NCBI GenBank assembly: GCA_015143295.1
Contig: CM026561.1
Location: 38,134,875-38,198,874 of the forward strand
Reading direction: 5' to 3'
Source of the DNA: Tetracentron sinense
Taxonomy: Eukaryota; Streptophyta; Magnoliopsida; Trochodendrales; Trochodendraceae
DNA: 64,000 nt
Part shown: piece after piece, positions 54,245 through 64,000 of the stretch
Position numbering within the stretch: position 1 is the first letter of the stretch
Layout: the number at the start of each line of letters is the position of its first letter
Program-made: the position numbers and the translations under genes
The notes under the pieces: model-generated
What the model saw: only the letters and a program-made list of their open reading frames with translations
The model's database searches: none
Told to the model about the DNA's origin: nothing

Positions 54245-54490
54245 ATGAGATCTCTTTCTTTTCTCTATTTTTCTTTTACATCTGCAGAACAGAAGATCAT
54301 GGAGGGAGGGAGGGAGGTTGAAGAAGATGAGAAAGTCTGCAGAGCTGTCAAAAGAAGGATAACTTTAAAAAGCAAATTGCTTTCTCGTTCTCTCTCTTTC
54401 TTGCTTTTTAGCTTTTGCGAATTGAGAAATTTATAATTCTGGGCGGAGAATTGGGGGAAAAGAAAAGAAGGAAAAAGGCAGAGAAGGAAA
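54245..54490 (-). promoter_or_regulatory. VLN: villin 5' leader exon and probable promoter
   Basis: A C/T-rich leader (on the minus strand, 54420-54490) runs to a donor CAT|GTATGT at 54244, consistent with a non-coding first exon spliced to 50984. A TATA-like TAATATAG lies at about 54515-54523, some 30 bp upstream of the C/T-rich part. A (GGGA)n run is at 54301-54318. The transcription start is inferred, not seen. Confidence 0.55.
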
Positions 54491-54602
54491 AGAGGGAGAA
54501 TCTGAATGTCGCTTCTATATTACTACAAAGTCTTCAAATAAGGGAAAGATCCGGTGGCACTGGCTATGCTGGAGTGAAGGTAGGAAAAACAGTTTAAATT
54601 TG

Positions 54603-54840
54603 AGCCGGGGCTCCGTTTTGAGCGTTCTGCGGAGCTTCTCTTTACCGTTATAAATTGCTGGTGGCAGTTTTTGTAATTGTGTGAATAATCGGTGCTACAA
54701 AAGTACAAAACTGTCACTATCTTTCCACGTTAGGCGGAATTATTGGCAGTTATGTAATTATATGAACAATAAGTGGCAGTTTTATTAACACATAATTACA
54801 AATCTGCCACCAATTTGCTTAGCTCCGCCTAACACTTTAG
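54603..54840. mobile_element. second copy of the hairpin-ended MITE family, upstream of villin
   Basis: Starts TTGAGCCGGGGCTCCG and shares the TTTGAGCCGG(A/G)GCTC edge and the inner inverted blocks GGTGGCAG...GTAATTRTGTG with 50613-50784. A partial hairpin GCTCCG/CGGAGC is at its left end. It lies about 100 bp upstream of the inferred promoter. Confidence 0.7.
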
Positions 54841-55639
54841 ATAGAACGTGATTCATTTTATAATAAACTCATAAAAAATAGAAAATACTTGATGTGCCTC
54901 GTTTCCTCTATGTAACGAAAAGACAGATACTCATTGGTCCACTCCCCATTTTTAAATACTCAATCAACTGTGGTTAAGATTCGGATTAAGTAATTCAACA
55001 TTAGTTATTATTATTTTAAAGAAATCAAAACTTTAACTTTAATTTAATTAAGCTTAACCAAAATTAAAGAGATGTTAACAAGGACACGGGGTAAGTTAGG
55101 CATGATTCCGCTAATTTTTCTTTTTTTGGTTGAAATGATATCATGTAACTAAGATACACACTCTCTTATCACACATGGTCAAACCTAAGATAGCCCTAAG
55201 GTGCCATAAGGGCAAGTCCAAGCAACCATTCCAAAAGAGCCTACCCATGGGTCCACTGATCACTGCTCTTAAAATGTAGAGTTCTTTTTTATTATTTCCT
55301 TATTTTCGAACTCTATCATTCGTTTCTCAAGAGCATAGAATACAGACTACATGGTACTATTGTATATATTGACTGGGGTGAGCCAACTCAAACGACTTTG
55401 TTGTTTTTCTAGGCAAGGTCTACAGTCTGCCCTTAGGGATGGCAATGGGCCAGGGGAACAGAGATACTACCATGTTGAGTATGATGAGAAGGTAGGGTTG
55501 TGGTCTTGGGCCGACCCGGTTACCCCACCACCACAGGGAAGCATATCGTCTGTGATGAACACTGGGTTCATCACGGTGGCCAGAATCCCCTGCTGACGCG
55601 TGGCAAGTGAAGCACGCTACTCACGTGCTCTCGTATCTT
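54841..55639. other. intergenic sequence with one possible hAT-MITE end
   Basis: TTAGGGATGGCAATGGGCC near 55432-55450 resembles one end of a hAT-type MITE, but no partner end or 8-bp repeat was found. Confidence 0.4.
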
Positions 55640-55934
55640 GACGGAATGCTCAACGCCGTGAGTTTTTGGGTGAGAGAGACTAAAACCCAAAACCAGAAAA
55701 AACGGAGAAAAAAGAGGGGGAAACACACCTATCTCTCTGCGCAAAAAAAAAAAACGAGGAAGCTCTATTGCGATACAGGGTGAACCGGTGAAGCTACCAC
55801 CAGGGTTTTGGGTGAGATTGACTAAAACCAAAAAGGAGGGGAAAAGGAGGGAAAAAAAAAAGAACCCAGCGAAACGCATTGGAGCTTTGCGCCAAAAAGT
55901 GAGAGCTTTGGAGGACGATAGCTTTCTCCGAACA
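55640..55934 (+). other. exon-like leader with internal duplication and splice donor
   Basis: Purine-rich sequence with two partial copies of a GTTTTGGGTGAGA...GACTAAAACC block about 145 bp apart. It ends CGAACAG|GTGAGT, a strong donor. It may be the 5' UTR exon of the FAR1-domain gene at 57 kb. Confidence 0.45.
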
Positions 55935-56286
55935 GGTGAGTTTCTTTTTACCAATTACTGTTGAAGTCTCTGTTGCGACAAAAAATGTTCTAATCCTCAT
56001 TCATTTGACCTAGATTTCTCAGTAATTGATGAAATTTTATTCTCATTTTCTCCATTTTTCCTGAACTTGATAGTCTATTTAGGGTTTATTGGCTCTTCAC
56101 GAATTCATGTTAATATAGAGAGATTTTTAATGATACAGGAAGAAAATGGTATTATTTTATTTTTAACAAAAAATTGCTCTTCTTACACCCTTTGTAGAAA
56201 ACTTGGATTATTATGTTTACAAGTCTGGAATTTTGTGTCCGATGAGAGAGAATTCGAGTGTGTTTGTAACAGAACTTTTCTGATTT

Positions 56287-56655
56287 GGTTAGTATTTAGG
56301 GTTTACTCTTGCCATTCAGAAATTAGTGGATGTGTATTGGCTAGTAGTTCAGGATTACTCTTGCCATTCAGAAATTAGTGGATGTGTATTGGCTAGTAGT
56401 TCAGGATTACTCTTGCCATTCAGAAATCAATGGATGTGTATTTGGTTAGTAGTTCAGGTTTACTCTTGCCATTCAGAAATCAGTGGATGTGTATTGGCTA
56501 GTAGTTCAGGTTTACTTTTGCCATTCAGAAATCAATTGATGTGTATTTGGTTAGTAGTTCAGGTTTACTCTTGCCATTCAGAAATCAGTGGATGTGTATT
56601 TGGTTAGTAGTTAGGGTTTACTCTTCCCATTTAGAAATCAGTGGATGTTTATTTT
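56287..56655. repeat. minisatellite, about seven copies of a 52/53-bp unit
   Basis: Units beginning TTACTCTTGCCATTCAG at 56303, 56355, 56407, 56460, 56512, 56565 and 56618, giving spacings of 52, 52, 53, 52, 53 and 53. The 1-bp difference tracks the variant TATTGGCTAG versus TATTTGGTTAG. Units are near-identical except for the last. Confidence 0.95.
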
Positions 56656-56814
56656 TTTGTGAAGAACCTAAATTTAGATTGAGAAGAACATACTTGCGGA
56701 TGGAGTCCCTCCAAGCTGACGAACCTATGTTTATGAACAAAAATGTTTATATTTATCCAGTTGTTGTGCAAGTGGGTAATGCCGGCTTCAATGATCCCAT
56801 GCTCTGTACAAAAA

Positions 56815-56891
56815 TTGTATTCGAATGATTTCAAGCCACCCATTTTCTTCTCTGTTGTTTATTGTATTTGAATGATTTCAAGCCACCCATT
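56815..56891. repeat. short direct repeat, 47-bp spacing
   Basis: ATTGTATT(C/T)GAATGATTTC...CCACCCATT occurs at about 56814 and 56861. Confidence 0.8.
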
Positions 56892-57001
56892 TGCAATCTT
56901 ATATTTTATAATTCCTTTTTTCTATGAACTGTCTTTGTATAAGTTGTTTCAATGGTGTAAAGCAGAAAAGAGATTGAACTTGTACAATTGAATACTTGCA
57001 G

Positions 57002-57372
57002 ATGAAGTCCCTCCAAGTAGTTGGCATTAATCAAGAAATTGACCATAGCGATTTCACACCAAAAGTTGGTATGGAATTCAAATCTGAAGATGAAACATGG
57101 AAGTTTTACAATTGCTAATGCGAAAAGGATTGGGTTTAGTGTTCGGAAAAGTAATAAGAATTTCAGAGATGGTGTAATTATGAATAGAACATTGTGTTGC
57201 TCTAAAGCTGGTTTTCATTTGAAGGATAGGAGATATGAAAATATTAAGAAACCTCGTCCGGAAACAAGGATTGGTTGCAAGGCAGAAATGAGAATTACTC
57301 TTCGAGATAAGTGTGTATATGTGGTCTATTTATTTGAACCAAATCATAACCACGATGTAGTACCACCTGCTA
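57002..57372 (+). pseudogene. FAR1-type DNA-binding domain, frameshifted and truncated
   Basis: ATG at 57002 opens M-K-S-L-Q-V. The FAR1 domain then reads V-G-M-E-F-K-S-E-D-E-T-W-K-F-Y-N-C (about 57067-57115). One extra A makes a TAA there, and the next frame continues A-K-R-I-G-F-S-V-R-K, C-C-S-K-A-G-F, and E-P-N-H-N-H-D-V. These are the WRKY-GCM1-type zinc ligands (C, C, H-x-H) of FAR1/FHY3 proteins, which derive from MULE transposases. A similar start (M-E-S-L-Q-A) lies at 56700. The frame runs into the CACTA end. Whether it was a host FRS gene or a MULE is open. Confidence 0.8.
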
Positions 57373-57499
57373 CACTATGTGAAAAAGGAAGAAAAACGAC
57401 CCTAATAGTCGAGAAAAATGATGGCCTTTAACCGTCTTATAATTAATGACAGCCTTAAACAGCCATTTAAGTTTGTCGCTATCAACGACGGCTAATAGC

Positions 57500-58440
57500 A
57501 GCTGTTTTTGTGACTCTAACCCTATCCGCACATGCTTTTTCCTTTATTCTTTTTTCTTGTTTCTCAAACAGCTCTAAGCCTCTAACCCTAACGGCAACTG
57601 ATCCCCTCTATTGCTCTTCTCTTCCCCTTCTCCTCTCTCTCCATCAGATCTCGTTTCAAGAGATTTTTTCAGAGCACGGGTCAAATTTAAAAGCCCTGGA
57701 TGTTGTGTTCTTCACCGTTTCTCTCCCAAAGACATTAAGGTAGCTCTCCCTCACCCTCACCCTCACCCTCAATCGTCGGACATTGAGGCTCCTCATAGCT
57801 GCTAATCAATGTTGTTCGTCACTGCTCGTCATCGCTGCTATCAAGGTATGTCGCTTTCTTCTCCATCCCTTGGGTTAGGGTTCATGTTCTTCTATATGAT
57901 TTTGTTTTTACTGATTTGCTAAATTTATTTGTACTATTGGCTTGATTCAGCCTCTGTTTCTCTATTTCTATTGCTCTATTCTAGTTTTATTCAAATTTCC
58001 ATGGCTTAGATCCATTGGTTTCTTTTAGAAGTGTTAGGATTTTATTTTTGTATATCTCTTTTTTTTTTTTTTTTTTTTGGGGGGGGGGGGTTTAAGGTCT
58101 CCCTCATTTCTCAGAATCTTTTCTATTGCTCTATTCAAGTTTAATCCGATTGGCGTGACCCATTGGTTTCTGTTAGCATTGTTAGGGTTTTGTCGAGAGG
58201 CCTCCATCAAATACCCTCTCTCGTGTCTGCAAACTTGGATCAAGCAGCCTCCATCTCTCTATCTTTCCAGAGCACAGGTCCATCATCTATCTTTTATCTC
58301 TGTTTGTTATTTTTTTTTGGAATCTCTTCTTTATTTTTGATGATCGAGCTAAACCTAACCGCACATCCATTCAATTATTTTTGAGCTAACCCTAACCGCA
58401 CATCTATCTTTATATCTTTCCATCCCTAGCCCTGCAAGAA
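57500..58440 (+). other. 5'-UTR-like internal region of the CACTA element
   Basis: C/T-rich with CAGATCTCG, a short CACCCT repeat (57747-57770), and repeated CTAACC(C/T)TAACCGCACATC-type blocks. A degenerate duplication (57965-58040 versus 58120-58195) includes TTGCTCTATTC and CCATTGGTTTCT. No protein recognised. Confidence 0.5.
58059..58090. repeat. T20-G12 homopolymer block
   Basis: A run of about 20 T followed directly by about 12 G; the length is liable to sequencing error. Confidence 0.85.
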
Positions 58441-59500
58441 TTTCTGATTCACCGAAATTATTATTTTTGGAATGTCTTCTTTATCTTTGTATCTAATGTA
58501 AAGATCTCTACTTTTATGGAAGTTTAAGAGTTTTTTTTTTTAACGGAGGTTTAAGGTATAGATCTCTGATTTCAGTTCGTTTTTGTGTTTTTAGGTTGAA
58601 TCTTTGTGAGGAATTTTGTTAATCTGGGTTTGATTTGAAGGTTTGTTGGAAGTTGAGGTTTATGTTTTAAATTTCGGCATTTATCATGCAGAATTTTTTA
58701 GAAAATCTTGGATTTTAGTTCTTTTTTGAGTTTTCTCCTATTTAAATCTTCTTGCTGAGCTCATTTTCTGAAATTTCTTCTTTTTCTTCGAAGGTGTTGA
58801 AAGCAATTTCATTTTTTTTCTTTGTTTTGATGTTCATATGCAGGTGAGTTTGGGTCTTCGTTGTGTTTCTTCACAAATGTGGACAAACACTCACTTTTGT
58901 TTGGTTTTTGTAAAAGATTATGGAGAAAAATCTTATTTTGTTTTCCTCTTTGTGGTCTTCTATGGTTTTTTCTCAAAAACCAGGAAGAACAAGAAAAAAA
59001 AAACTCTTTTCCTCAATACATAGCTTCTCTTAAATGTAAGTAAGCTCTCACATTTCTTTTCCTTCTCTCTTTTCTCGTTGATTTATTCAGTTGTTTCTAC
59101 AATATTTTCAAGTTCCAGGAAAAACTAAATGGTAAATCTCATATTCCTATATCATTTTTATTTCTTTTTTTTCCTGGTTGATTCAATCGCCTATACGATA
59201 TCTCTCAAATTTCAACAATAATTGACATCTGTTCCATTGAATCTGCTTTGTATTGGATTCTTAATTATTGTATTTTATCTTCCCATTTATATATACACTG
59301 GTAAAGGTGTAGGTGCTTTGCATGTATTAATCTTCTAAAATAAGAACAAATATTTTTGTCAATTAATTTTCTCACGATTTAGCTACACTTTCTAAAGCCT
59401 TATAGATTTTCTAAGAACTTCTGGTTCATTGCAAAGTAACACACAATAAGGAAATTAGTCTTGTTTCTAATGACTTATGATTTGAATAAAATAAGTAGTA
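58441..59500. other. CACTA internal sequence, nothing recognised
   Basis: T-rich, intron-like DNA without a supportable open frame. Confidence 0.45.
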
Positions 59501-59562
59501 CTCAATGATTTCATTCACTATAGAGGTCCCTCTCAATGATTTCATTCACTATAGAGGTCCCT
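59501..59562. repeat. exact 31-bp tandem duplication
   Basis: CTCAATGATTTCATTCACTA plus 11 nt, twice without a difference. Confidence 0.95.
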
Positions 59563-60503
59563 GCTTCTGCAATCAAATTGTTAATATGAAAAAGGAGGCT
59601 TGAATTCCTTGATCATATGGTAATTCATGGCAGGAAAATATCCATCCGGAGGTAAGTGTAAAACAAATATGGAAATCAACATCCATGTTATCAACTGCTA
59701 AAGGAGAAAAGGGTAATTCGTTCTTGGATTAGTTGTAGAGGTTGCGCACTGTTATTTCATTTTTTTTTATTTTTTTGTGCTATTCTTTTCACTTATCGTT
59801 GGGTTCTTGTTTCCTATTTTTGGGTTTTGAATCTTGATGCTCGAATATTGAGTTCAAATCTATTGATTTGTTGGCAAACTATTCCATCCAACGTTTTCTT
59901 CTGGAATTTGTATATATAATTAAATAAATTTAGAAGGAATTCATCTGCAAAATCAGGATGTTGCAATGTAGCATCCGTATATCCAGATCTACAATGTTTT
60001 AATGGTTAATCTATGGTTTTATCTTTGTATACTGATAGGATTAGAATTTGATCTATTTCTGCAATAAATTTCTTAATAGACATGTAGTTTTGGAGTTAGA
60101 GGTATTTGGGTAATTTTTATATGCTGGAAACGAGTTTTGATTAATCAGAACCTTATATTTGACTATTAATTTTTATATTATCGGTAAACAATACTATTAT
60201 CAATTTATTGATAATATGTTTTATGGAATCTCTCTCTTGACATTTAGTTATGATGATTTGTATTGTGTTATTCCTCTTTTTGTATTGTCTTCTTAGTTTT
60301 GAACTGAAGTGAAAATGTTACTTTGTTATTGAGATTTTTTTTTAACATCTTATGGTATCTTTGCTGAATAATCTCGTAGATTGATTTCTTTCGATTTTTA
60401 TTTTTAAATCGACTCTTCTTAATATTTGTAGGTAAGGCGGCCTTCGCTAGCTCTCCCCGAGTCACCCTCAATTTCCACGGCTTGTTTATTAAAAAATTTC
60501 AGG

Positions 60504-60683
60504 GGGACTATTGTTGCATTGGGATGGATTCATGGAGATGCGGCACAATATCCTGAAATATATATTATAGTAGATGACATCTATTATCCAAATACAGATT
60601 TGTATCAAAGGGAGGGAACACTTGGTGATGTTACCATTGGCGATACTATTATTTGGCCTAAAAATTTAGTAAAATTTATTTGA
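60504..60683 (+). CDS. CACTA-associated exon, C-terminal domain
   Basis: After a TTTCAG acceptor (60497-60502) an open frame reads G-T-I-V-A-L-G-W, a middle V-D-D-I-Y-Y-P, and ends T-I-G-D-T-I-I-W-P-K-N-L-V-K-F-I before TGA at 60681-60683. The (I/V)G-x-x-(I/V)-x-W-P-K-x-L-V ending is found in proteins carried by plant CACTA elements (a DUF8039-like or plant-transposase C-terminus; the family name is from memory and tentative). It is intact for 59 codons. Upstream exons were not resolved. Confidence 0.55.
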   Translation, partial: GTIVALGWIHGDAAQYPEIYIIVDDIYYPNTDLYQREGTLGDVTIGDTIIWPKNLVKFI

Positions 60684-60960
60684 ATTGTCATTTTGAAATC
60701 ATATTATTTTATGGTACTTAGAGATACAAGATGTATTGACATGTAAATTTGTTAAGTAATTATGTTTTGTGGTTAAATTATCTGTATAATTGATGATTAT
60801 TTACAAATGATGAAGTTAGTTTTTAATATGCATTTCTATTGTGTATAGAAGAAAGTTGGATGTGATGGGTTGAAATTTATTAGAAGTGAATTTGTAGGTA
60901 GAAGATAACAAGGAAAAATGACAGGTTCAATAGGGATCAAATAAATATTTTTTTTATAAA
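60684..60960. other. 3' region of the CACTA element
   Basis: A/T-rich sequence after the stop codon and before the sub-terminal repeats. Confidence 0.5.
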
Positions 60961-61219
60961 AATTATTCAAAAACGACGGCTAATGACAGTCGTTCATTAA
61001 TATTAATATTTAAAAAAAAAAACCAAATAACACGCCGTCGTTTATGTTTACGACGGCTATAGACAATCATTTTTCCCGATACACTAACGACAGCTATAGG
61101 CCGTCATTTTTGAAAACTACATCTCAAATACCGACGGCCTACGCAACGGCCAATAACTGTCGTAAATACATTGAAACGGCGGCTTTTGGCCATCATTTTT
61201 AGTGCATTTTCATGTAGTG

Positions 61220-63852
61220 CTTATGTGTTCTTTACCACTGTCTTTTGAGCACTATGTTGATACTATGATGTATGGTAGAGATACTATCTCCATATAAGAT
61301 GTTAAAGCAACCCTAAACTCTAAAGAGTTGGAGAAAATGATGTATGAGAGTAGTGTGGAGAGCTCAGATGAAGGTTTGTTTGTAAGAGAGAGAACATAAG
61401 AGAAGACTTCTAGTAGTAAAGGTCGATCCAGATCAAAATCAAAGCTTAAAACAATGAATTGTTTTCATTGTCACAAGAAAAGACATTTCAGAAAAGACTG
61501 TCCAGATTGTAAAGGGAAAAGAAATGATAATTCTGAGATTGTTGCTAGTGTTGCAGAGGATTGTGAGGATGTACTTACAATTATTGTTGGTAGCTCGAGT
61601 GATGAGTGGATTCTGGGTTCGGGTTGTTCTACTACATATACATCTATCTTGGCTAGGATAGATTTACTACTTATCGGTTTCTTGATGTGCTAGAGTCTTA
61701 ATGAGAAATGATGTAGCCTGAAAGGTTGTTGTATTAGGCTCAATTCGAATCAAGATGCATGATGGTGTTGTGAAAACTTTAACTGATGTAATGCACATTC
61801 CAGAGTTGAAGAAAAACTTACTTTCTTCAGGTGCACTTAATTCAAATGGTTGTAGCTATAAAGTTGATGGTGGAGTTATAAGGATTAGCAAGTGAGATGC
61901 TCTTGTTGTGACAAAGGGGCATTTGAAGAATGACATTTATGTGTTACAGGGTAGTACAGTTACAGGTGCAATTGTTGTATCGCCATCAAACATGGATTTT
62001 GACACCACTAGGTTGTGGCATATGAGTGAGAGAAGTGTGACAATGTTGAGCAATCAGGATTTACTACGTGGTCAAAAGACAGTAAAGTTGGACCTTTATG
62101 AGTACTATGTTTTTGGAAAATAACGCAGAGTTAAGTTCAGTACGGCTGTTCATAGAACCAAGGGTACTGTGGATTACATCCATTCAGATCTTGGGGATCC
62201 CTCTCATGTTCCTTCTTTAGGCGGTGGCAGTTACATGTTGGTATTTATATATGATTTTTCTAGGAAGGTCCGGATATTTATTTTGAAGCACAAAAAATGA
62301 GGCTTTTGTAAAGTTTAAGCAATAGAAGGCTTTGATCGAAACCGAGAAAAAGATCAAGCGCTTGAGAATTGACAATGACATCGAATTCTGTGGGGTGCTT
62401 TTAACGATTTCTGTAATAATGAAGGGATTGTGAGACACTGCACAGTCAGAAACACTCCACATCATAATGGTGTTGCAAAATGAATGAATATGACATTATT
62501 AGAGAGAGAAAGATGTATACTCTCCAATACCGGGGTGTCCAAGGAATTTTGGGCTGAAGCTTTTAACACAACTTGTTATTTAGTCAACAAGTCTCCATTA
62601 ATTGCTATCGAGTGTAACACTCTTGAAAAGATCCGGTCTGGTTCTCTTACAAATTATACTGATTTAAAGGTGTTCGACTATACAGCTTATGCTCATGTGA
62701 ATGAGGGTAAACTAGAGCCTAGAGCAACGAAGTGCATATTTTTGGGATATGCAGATGGGGTGAAAGGATGCAAACTGCAGTGATTCTAAGTCATAAATGT
62801 GTATTATCAACAGAGATGTGACTTTTGGATGGTTCATTTGTGTATTTGTTGTTGTATGTTGATGAAATGTTAATAGTTGCTAAGAACATGTCCGATATCA
62901 AAATTTTGAAGGCTCAGTTGAGTAGTAAGTTTAAAATGAAAGATTTTGGTGCAACCAAAAAGATATTGAAAATGAAGATTCACAAGGACCGAAAAAGCAG
63001 GCAAATTATACTTGTCTTTTAAAAGGTACATTGAAAAGGTGCTGAAATGCTTTGGTATGCAAGGTGCAAATCCGATGAATACTCCATTTGAAACTCATTT
63101 TAAACTTTCAGTTGATCTGTCACCTCAAACTGAGGAGGAGGTGGAGCACATGTCACATGTTTCTTGTGCTATTGAAAGTATCATGTACGCTATGGTATGC
63201 ACTATGTCAAACATTTCATAAGTTGTTAACGTGGTCAACAGATATATGGATAAGCTTGGGGAAGCCAATTGGTAGACGATGAAATGGATACTTCGACTGT
63301 AGGTATTGAGTTGGTATACGACAAAGGCCATGACACTTCTGGTAGTGTTATTGGATATTTTGATTCAAACTATGCTGGAAATCTTTGACAGGTTATGTTA
63401 TCACTCTTTGTAGGAGTGCCAGTAGTATACAGTTGCATTGTCTAGTACTAAAGCTGAGTATATGACAACCACAGAAATAGTGAATGAAGCTATTTGGCTA
63501 AGAGGTTTGGTTGGTGATCTGGGGTTACAGTTGGAGCAATCTATTGCATTTTGTGACAGCTAATATGTCATACATCTGACCAAAAATCAGATGTTCCATG
63601 AGATGACCAAACACATTGATATAAAAACCACTTTAACAGAGATGGGGTTTCTTAGGAGGCTACTGCGGTGAAGAAATTGCTACAACAAATAATCCACCAG
63701 ATATGAGGACCAAGTTCATTCCTGTAGTCAAGTTCAAGCATTGTTTGGACTCGATTGGTGTTGGTGGTACTTGAGTGCCCTTAGGGCACTGGTGCGGAGG
63801 CAGCGAGAGGAGTTTTGTGGAGCTTAATGGAATTCAATCCAAGGTGGAGATT
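61220..63852 (+). mobile_element. Ty1/copia remnant (right edge), gag to RNase H
   Basis: Gag starts within L-P-L-S-F-E-H-Y, has E-G-L-F-V-R and a zinc knuckle C-F-H-C-H-K-K-R-H-F-R-K-D-C (61460-61501). Protease D-E-W-I-L-G-S-G-C is near 61600, where D-S-G-A/C is usual. Pre-integrase L-W-H-M-S-E-R is at 62011. Integrase I-H-S-D-L-G runs from about 62178 with H-H-N-G-V-A-K near 62459 and F-W-A-E-A-F-N near 62547. RT is largely deleted: it jumps at about 62820 to L-L-L-Y-V-D-E-M-L-I-V-A-K. RNase H at 63440-63660 has S-S-T-K-A-E-Y and K-H-I-D-I-K. Tnt1-like layout. Many stops. Confidence 0.9.
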
Positions 63853-64000
63853 TGTTGTGTTTGGCTTGAATTTAAGCCAAACCATTTGAACGGTTTGCGG
63901 GACTTACGTAATCTGTGGGTCTTTTCTTTGGTAGATAAGGTTAAGGTGTTTTAGGGTTTCTTAAGGCTGCAACTAAGAGAGCTTGTTCTCCACTGTAATC
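63853..64000 (+). repeat. 3' LTR of right-edge copia (partial)
   Basis: Starts TGTTGTGTTTGGC after the purine tract AAGGTGGAGAT, as in Tnt1/Sto-type elements, and runs off the window. Confidence 0.8.

Larger units (their letters stand above)
57373..61219 (+). mobile_element. CACTA (En/Spm-type) element, 3.8 kb
   Basis: Left end CACTATGTGAAAAAGG and inverted right end CACTACATGAAAATGC both begin CACTA, and both are followed by AAAAATGATGGCC. Sub-terminal GACGGC / GCCGTC repeats fill 60975-61200, with weaker counterparts at 57420-57500; such arrays bind the transposase in CACTA elements. No tnpD-like transposase is seen, so it is non-autonomous. The flanking trinucleotides are CTA and CTT, not a clean duplication. 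Confidence 0.8.

Noticed and set aside
55351..55596. 81-codon plus-strand open frame
   Set aside because: Overlaps a probable MITE end and shows no known domain; likely chance.
56303..56655. Regular repeat array that could suggest CRISPR
   Set aside because: The units are directly adjacent with no spacers, in a plant genome; it is a minisatellite.
1..64000. A novel defence or biosynthetic gene cluster
   Set aside because: No adjacent intact genes other than villin; all other protein-like signals are transposon or viral relics.

Overview
This window is nuclear DNA of a flowering plant. The evidence is a spliced plant villin gene with GT-AG introns, Ty1/copia and Ty3/gypsy-type LTR elements, L1-type LINEs, PIF/Harbinger, hAT and CACTA DNA transposons, and an integrated relic of a caulimovirid (plant pararetrovirus). 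No species can be named from the sequence alone. There is no CRISPR array, tRNA, rRNA or prokaryotic-style operon.

The one clearly intact gene is a villin on the minus strand. A 5'-untranslated exon lies near 54.25-54.5 kb, and fourteen further exons run from 50,984 down to 4,322. Their splice phases agree, and the coding parts (ATG at 50,945) join into 1,749 nt, or 583 codons without a stop, about 60% of a plant villin. The remaining exons must lie left of the window. Introns fall into two classes. Six are 75-143 bp. Three are 11.9, 16.5 and 12.5 kb and hold nearly all the transposons. Intermediate introns are 0.45, 2.7 and 3.3 kb.

Layout from left to right: copia remnant with 3' LTR (1-3246); LINE fragment (3.5-4.0 kb); villin exon 14. 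The 12.5-kb intron 4451-16929 then holds a second copia with a 741-bp 3' LTR, a 2.3-kb solo LTR with target duplication, a decayed minus-strand copia, a 2.1-kb LINE, a 407-bp tandem array carrying a copia LTR, poly-C tracts and a hAT MITE. Exons 13-11 follow at 17 kb. The 16.5-kb intron 17424-33956 holds a PIF/Harbinger relic (transposase plus a rearranged Myb/SANT ORF) hit by two hAT MITEs, then copia A with copia B nested in its gag. Exons 10-7 follow at 34 kb. The 11.9-kb intron 34805-46683 holds a LINE end, a long-TIR MITE that contains the caulimovirid relic and a LINE, a copia interrupted by a LINE end, and another LINE. Exons 6-1 follow at 46.7-51 kb, and the 5' leader exon at 54.3 kb.

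Upstream of villin (54.6-64 kb) are a second copy of a hairpin-ended MITE, an exon-like leader, a 52/53-bp minisatellite, a frameshifted FAR1 DNA-binding domain, a 3.8-kb CACTA-type element carrying a small transposon-associated exon, and a copia element that runs off the right edge just inside its 3' LTR.

Apart from villin, every protein-like signal here is a transposon or viral relic broken by stops, frameshifts or deletions. The main biology is a housekeeping-type actin-binding protein gene that stays open while its introns collect layer upon layer of mobile DNA.
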